Assembly: GCA_913048145.1 (NCBI GenBank)
Contig: CAJWVP010000004.1
Location: 1-25,920, forward strand
Length of the DNA: 25,920 bases
Direction of reading: 5' to 3'
Origin: an uncultured Rhodospirillaceae bacterium
GTDB taxonomy: Bacteria; Pseudomonadota; Alphaproteobacteria; Rhodospirillales; Casp-alpha2
Under the pieces are notes generated by a model. That model was not told where the DNA came from. It made no database searches and saw only the letters and a program-made list of their open reading frames with translations. The translations under genes and the position numbers were made by a program. Of this stretch, positions 23,687 to 25,920 are shown one piece after another; the stretch's first letter is position 1, and every line of letters begins with the position of its first letter.

Positions 23687-24691
23687 ATGAAAAAGGCATT
23701 GATTTCCGGTATTTCTGGTCAAGATGGGTCGTACCTAGCTGAGCTTCTCATTTCTAAGGGATATGAGGTTCACGGCATCGTTCGGCGCGCATCGGTTTCA
23801 AATACACGCCGTATCGACCATCTTCTTCATCCAGGCGAGATGCGCGGCGAATTTCTGCAACTGCACTTTGGTGACGTGACCGATAGCAGCCGTCTGGCTG
23901 CTCTAATCGATCAGATTGAACCCAACGAGGTCTATAACCTGGCAGCCCAAAGCCACGTCCAGATTTCCTTCCATGAACCGGTCCACACCTCAGAAGTTGT
24001 CGCGCTTGGGGCACTCAAAATGCTCGAGGCGGTCCGCAATGCAGGCGCTGGTCATACCCGGTTCTATCAGGCGACAACTTCGGAAGTTTACGGAAATGTG
24101 AACATCTCCCCACAGGATGAGAAAACGCCATTCCACCCCGACAACCCATATGCCTGCGGCAAGGTGTTCGCCTTCCACCAAGTGCGCCTTTATAGGGAGG
24201 CCTATGGGCTTCACGCCTCAAACGGCATCCTTTTCAATCACGAAAGTCCACGCCGCGGTCACAATTTTGTCACGCGCAAGATTACTCGCGGATTGGCGCG
24301 GATTGTCGCGGGGAGGCAAGATAAGCTTTTACTCGGGAACCTGGATGCCCGGCGCGACTGGGGTCACGCGAAAGACTACGTCGAGGCGATGTGGATGATG
24401 TTACAACAAGCGTCGGGCGGTGATTACGTCATCGCGACTGGCAAGAGCCACAGCGTTCGAGACTTCCTGGATACGTCATTTGGATTGCTCGGTCTGGACT
24501 GGTCGGATCATGTGGATATCGACCCGAAACTGCTTCGGCCCATTGATGTTAACGAGTTTATCGGCGATTTCAGCAAGGCCCGCCAAGCATTCGGTTGGGA
24601 GCCAAAAATCTCGCTCCAAGACTTGGCCCGAGAGATGGTGATGACCGATCTGTTACACGAGGATGTCGATCCAGCGCAGTTTGATTTGTGA
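23687..24691 (+). CDS. gmd: GDP-mannose 4,6-dehydratase
   Basis: Gmd converts GDP-mannose to GDP-4-keto-6-deoxymannose, the branch point to GDP-fucose, GDP-rhamnose and related deoxysugars for surface glycans. The 334-residue protein has the short-chain-dehydrogenase Rossmann start GISGQDGSYLAE (8-19), the Arg-rich loop IVRRASVSNTRRID (31-44), and the complete active site Thr131, Glu133, Tyr155 and Lys159. These match Thr132, Glu134, Tyr156 and Lys160 of the E. coli enzyme. The block NHESPRRGHNFVTRKI is also intact. It is therefore probably functional. A second, altered copy follows 70 bases later. No ribosome site is strong; the gene follows a long gap that may hold its promoter. Confidence 0.95.
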   Translation: MKKALISGISGQDGSYLAELLISKGYEVHGIVRRASVSNTRRIDHLLHPGEMRGEFLQLHFGDVTDSSRLAALIDQIEPNEVYNLAAQSHVQISFHEPVHTSEVVALGALKMLEAVRNAGAGHTRFYQATTSEVYGNVNISPQDEKTPFHPDNPYACGKVFAFHQVRLYREAYGLHASNGILFNHESPRRGHNFVTRKITRGLARIVAGRQDKLLLGNLDARRDWGHAKDYVEAMWMMLQQASGGDYVIATGKSHSVRDFLDTSFGLLGLDWSDHVDIDPKLLRPIDVNEFIGDFSKARQAFGWEPKISLQDLAREMVMTDLLHEDVDPAQFDL

Positions 24692-24761
24692 AACGAATGA
24701 CGAATGGCCCATCCCGCAGACAACCAAACCGGCTATCTGCTGCCGTTAGTACCGATCACCC

Positions 24762-25730
24762 ATGAGTGAGCGCGCCTTCATTACCGGTATTATGGGTCAA
24801 GATGGCTCCTATCTAAATGAAGCGCTCTTGGGCGGTGGCGTCGTAACCATGGGCAGCGATCGAACGGCCGTGTTCGACGGACGAAGTGGCACGAATCGAC
24901 AACCGTTTGACATTGGCAATTCGGGGCAAGTGCGAGCCTGGATCGCGTATTGGCAACCAACCCAGATTTATCACTTAGCCGCGGTCCACGGGTCGTCCGA
25001 AGACCGTACAGAAGACGCCGCCGATCTGTTCGCCCAGTCTTTACATGTTCATGCTGTCGGCCTGGCACATCTCTTGGAAGGGATTCGAACCGAAGCGCCA
25101 GAGGCCCGATTGGTTTTTGCCGCGTCATCACACGTGTTTGGGGCGCCTGTCGAAAGCCCGCAAGATGAGAATACATCGATGACGCCGATCAGCCCCTATG
25201 GGATTTCCAAGGCGGCCGGGATCGGTATCTGCGCGCACTACCGGAATCAATATGGCGTCCATGCATCTTCGGCCATTCTTTACAATCACGAGTCCCCCCG
25301 GCGATCTGCTGGTTATGTGACGCAAAAGATCGTTCGGGCGGGTGTTGCCATCAAGCGCGGACGACAGTGTCGCCTAGTTCTTGGCAACTTAGACGCTAAG
25401 GTGGATTGGGCACACGCTGCTGATCATATGCGCGCGCTTCGCCTGATTAACGATGTGTCTTCACCGGAGGATTTTATCGTTGCAAGTGGCCAACTAAATT
25501 CAGTTCGAGATTTCGGCACCTACGTGTTCGATTGCCTTGGCCTTAATTTCGACACTTATGTCGACGAGGACCGAACGCTGATAAGATCCGTGGAAGCTCA
25601 GGCAGATCTGGTCGGAAATTCCAAAAAACTAAGACGAATGACCGGTTGGGAACCACAGTTCACCTTGGAAGAGTTGGCCCATGATATGGTGAACGCAGAA
25701 TTAGCTCGAACGGTTACGGACAACCCATGA
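24762..25730 (+). CDS. Gmd paralogue with altered active site (NAD-dependent sugar epimerase/dehydratase family)
   Basis: The 322-residue protein is clearly a relative of the gene before it. It shares ITGIMGQDGSYL (7-18), NHESPRRSAGYVTQKI, GNLDAKVDW and SVRDF. Tyr146 and Lys150 of the YxxxK motif are present. The catalytic Thr-Ser-Glu of Gmd is instead Ser122-Ser123-His124, so the Glu that drives dehydration is a His. The Arg-rich loop that helps nucleotide binding and tetramer packing in Gmd is missing. It is unlikely to be a normal dehydratase. A reductase or epimerase acting on the product of the first gene is more plausible. It sits in the right place to use that product, but this is inference. 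Confidence 0.88.
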   Translation: MSERAFITGIMGQDGSYLNEALLGGGVVTMGSDRTAVFDGRSGTNRQPFDIGNSGQVRAWIAYWQPTQIYHLAAVHGSSEDRTEDAADLFAQSLHVHAVGLAHLLEGIRTEAPEARLVFAASSHVFGAPVESPQDENTSMTPISPYGISKAAGIGICAHYRNQYGVHASSAILYNHESPRRSAGYVTQKIVRAGVAIKRGRQCRLVLGNLDAKVDWAHAADHMRALRLINDVSSPEDFIVASGQLNSVRDFGTYVFDCLGLNFDTYVDEDRTLIRSVEAQADLVGNSKKLRRMTGWEPQFTLEELAHDMVNAELARTVTDNP

Positions 25731-25856
25731 AACCCGCACACACGCTAATATTTCGAGCGCCGTACAATGAACCGAATAATGTAGAGCGGTTTTATAATTC
25801 CCATGGCCAACCACCAGGTTTGAGCCATAATCAACACGGGGAGTTCAACCCCGACA

Positions 25857-25920
25857 ATGGCTGAGAACAGTCGCGGACTTGCGGCCTGGTGCTTTTTCGT
25901 CTGGGCTAACTCCGCCTTCC
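25857..25920 (+). CDS. MFS transporter, UMF1 family, N-terminus only (partial)
   Basis: The last 64 bases begin at ATG 25857 and read MAENSRGLAAWCFFVWANSAF before the window ends. AWCxxDWANSAF is the signature start of the UMF1 (unknown major facilitator, Atg22-like) transporters, with the usual Asp replaced here by Val. GGGGAG lies 13 bases upstream, a long spacing. An in-frame stop at 25821-25823 rules out a longer start. A protein starting like this would have about twelve membrane helices. Only this fragment is visible. Confidence 0.7.
   Translation, partial: MAENSRGLAAWCFFVWANSAF

Noticed and set aside
25727..25864. 45-codon frame starting with an ATGA overlap at the end of the second gmd copy
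   Set aside because: The overlap is attractive, but the product is rich in Asn, His and Pro without a motif, and the UMF1-like start at 25857 in another frame explains the region better.
25751..25920. Minus-strand frame open to the window edge, with a hydrophobic, basic tail
   Set aside because: It overlaps the recognisable UMF1 transporter start on the plus strand and has no identifiable domain.

Overview
The window looks like a piece of an alphaproteobacterial chromosome, probably of a Rhodospirillales-like or marine relative. The main clues are an IalB-family secreted protein, a small protein ending in PRGYYLNI, a DUF2141 protein, moderately high G+C coding style, and a compact tesA/ybbA/ybbP-type locus. 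Nearly all of it is ordinary, tightly packed housekeeping DNA. I see no tRNA, rRNA, CRISPR array, complete insertion sequence or phage module.

Layout. Positions 1-2000 hold the tail of an unknown plus-strand gene and a convergent, membrane-bound HAMP protein with a degenerate chemoreceptor tip. Positions 2.2-5.3 kb hold a plus-strand run: Nudix hydrolase, a 76-residue protein, an exported DUF2141 protein, an IalB-like exported protein and rlmN, with one small minus-strand ORF inserted. Positions 5.5-7.9 kb hold a D-serine dehydratase/D-threonine aldolase-family gene and, divergently, argG. Positions 7.9-8.8 kb hold a sirtuin whose 3' end overlaps the decayed remnant of a uracil-DNA glycosylase-family gene. 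Positions 8.9-10.9 kb hold a tight plus-strand operon: low-molecular-weight phosphatase, fructosamine-kinase-family kinase and HAD phosphatase. An A+T-richer island at 10.9-12.1 kb carries a TauD-family dioxygenase.

Positions 12.2-17.8 kb form a minus-strand operon, in transcription order tesA-like esterase, CgeB-like glycosyltransferase, FIST-domain protein, RNA 2',3'-cyclic phosphodiesterase and a FadH-like 2,4-dienoyl-CoA reductase. Divergent from it, with start codons only five bases apart, is the ybbA/ybbP-like ABC transporter (17.8-21.0 kb). A Bax-inhibitor-1 family membrane protein with a good promoter and terminator and a D-2-hydroxyacid dehydrogenase follow. After a 570-base stretch without a convincing gene come two tandem GDP-mannose 4,6-dehydratase paralogues, the second lacking the catalytic glutamate. 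The window ends inside the first codons of a UMF1-type MFS transporter.

How the genes work together. The most interesting group is the phosphatase/kinase/HAD operon, which fits a protein- or metabolite-deglycation (sugar-damage repair) route. It lies back to back with a sirtuin that removes acyl groups from lysines. The gmd pair suggests GDP-6-deoxyhexose synthesis for a surface glycan, with the second enzyme probably doing a later step. I found no clear undescribed large system. The better leads are the altered catalytic residues, the decayed glycosylase gene and the deglycation cluster.
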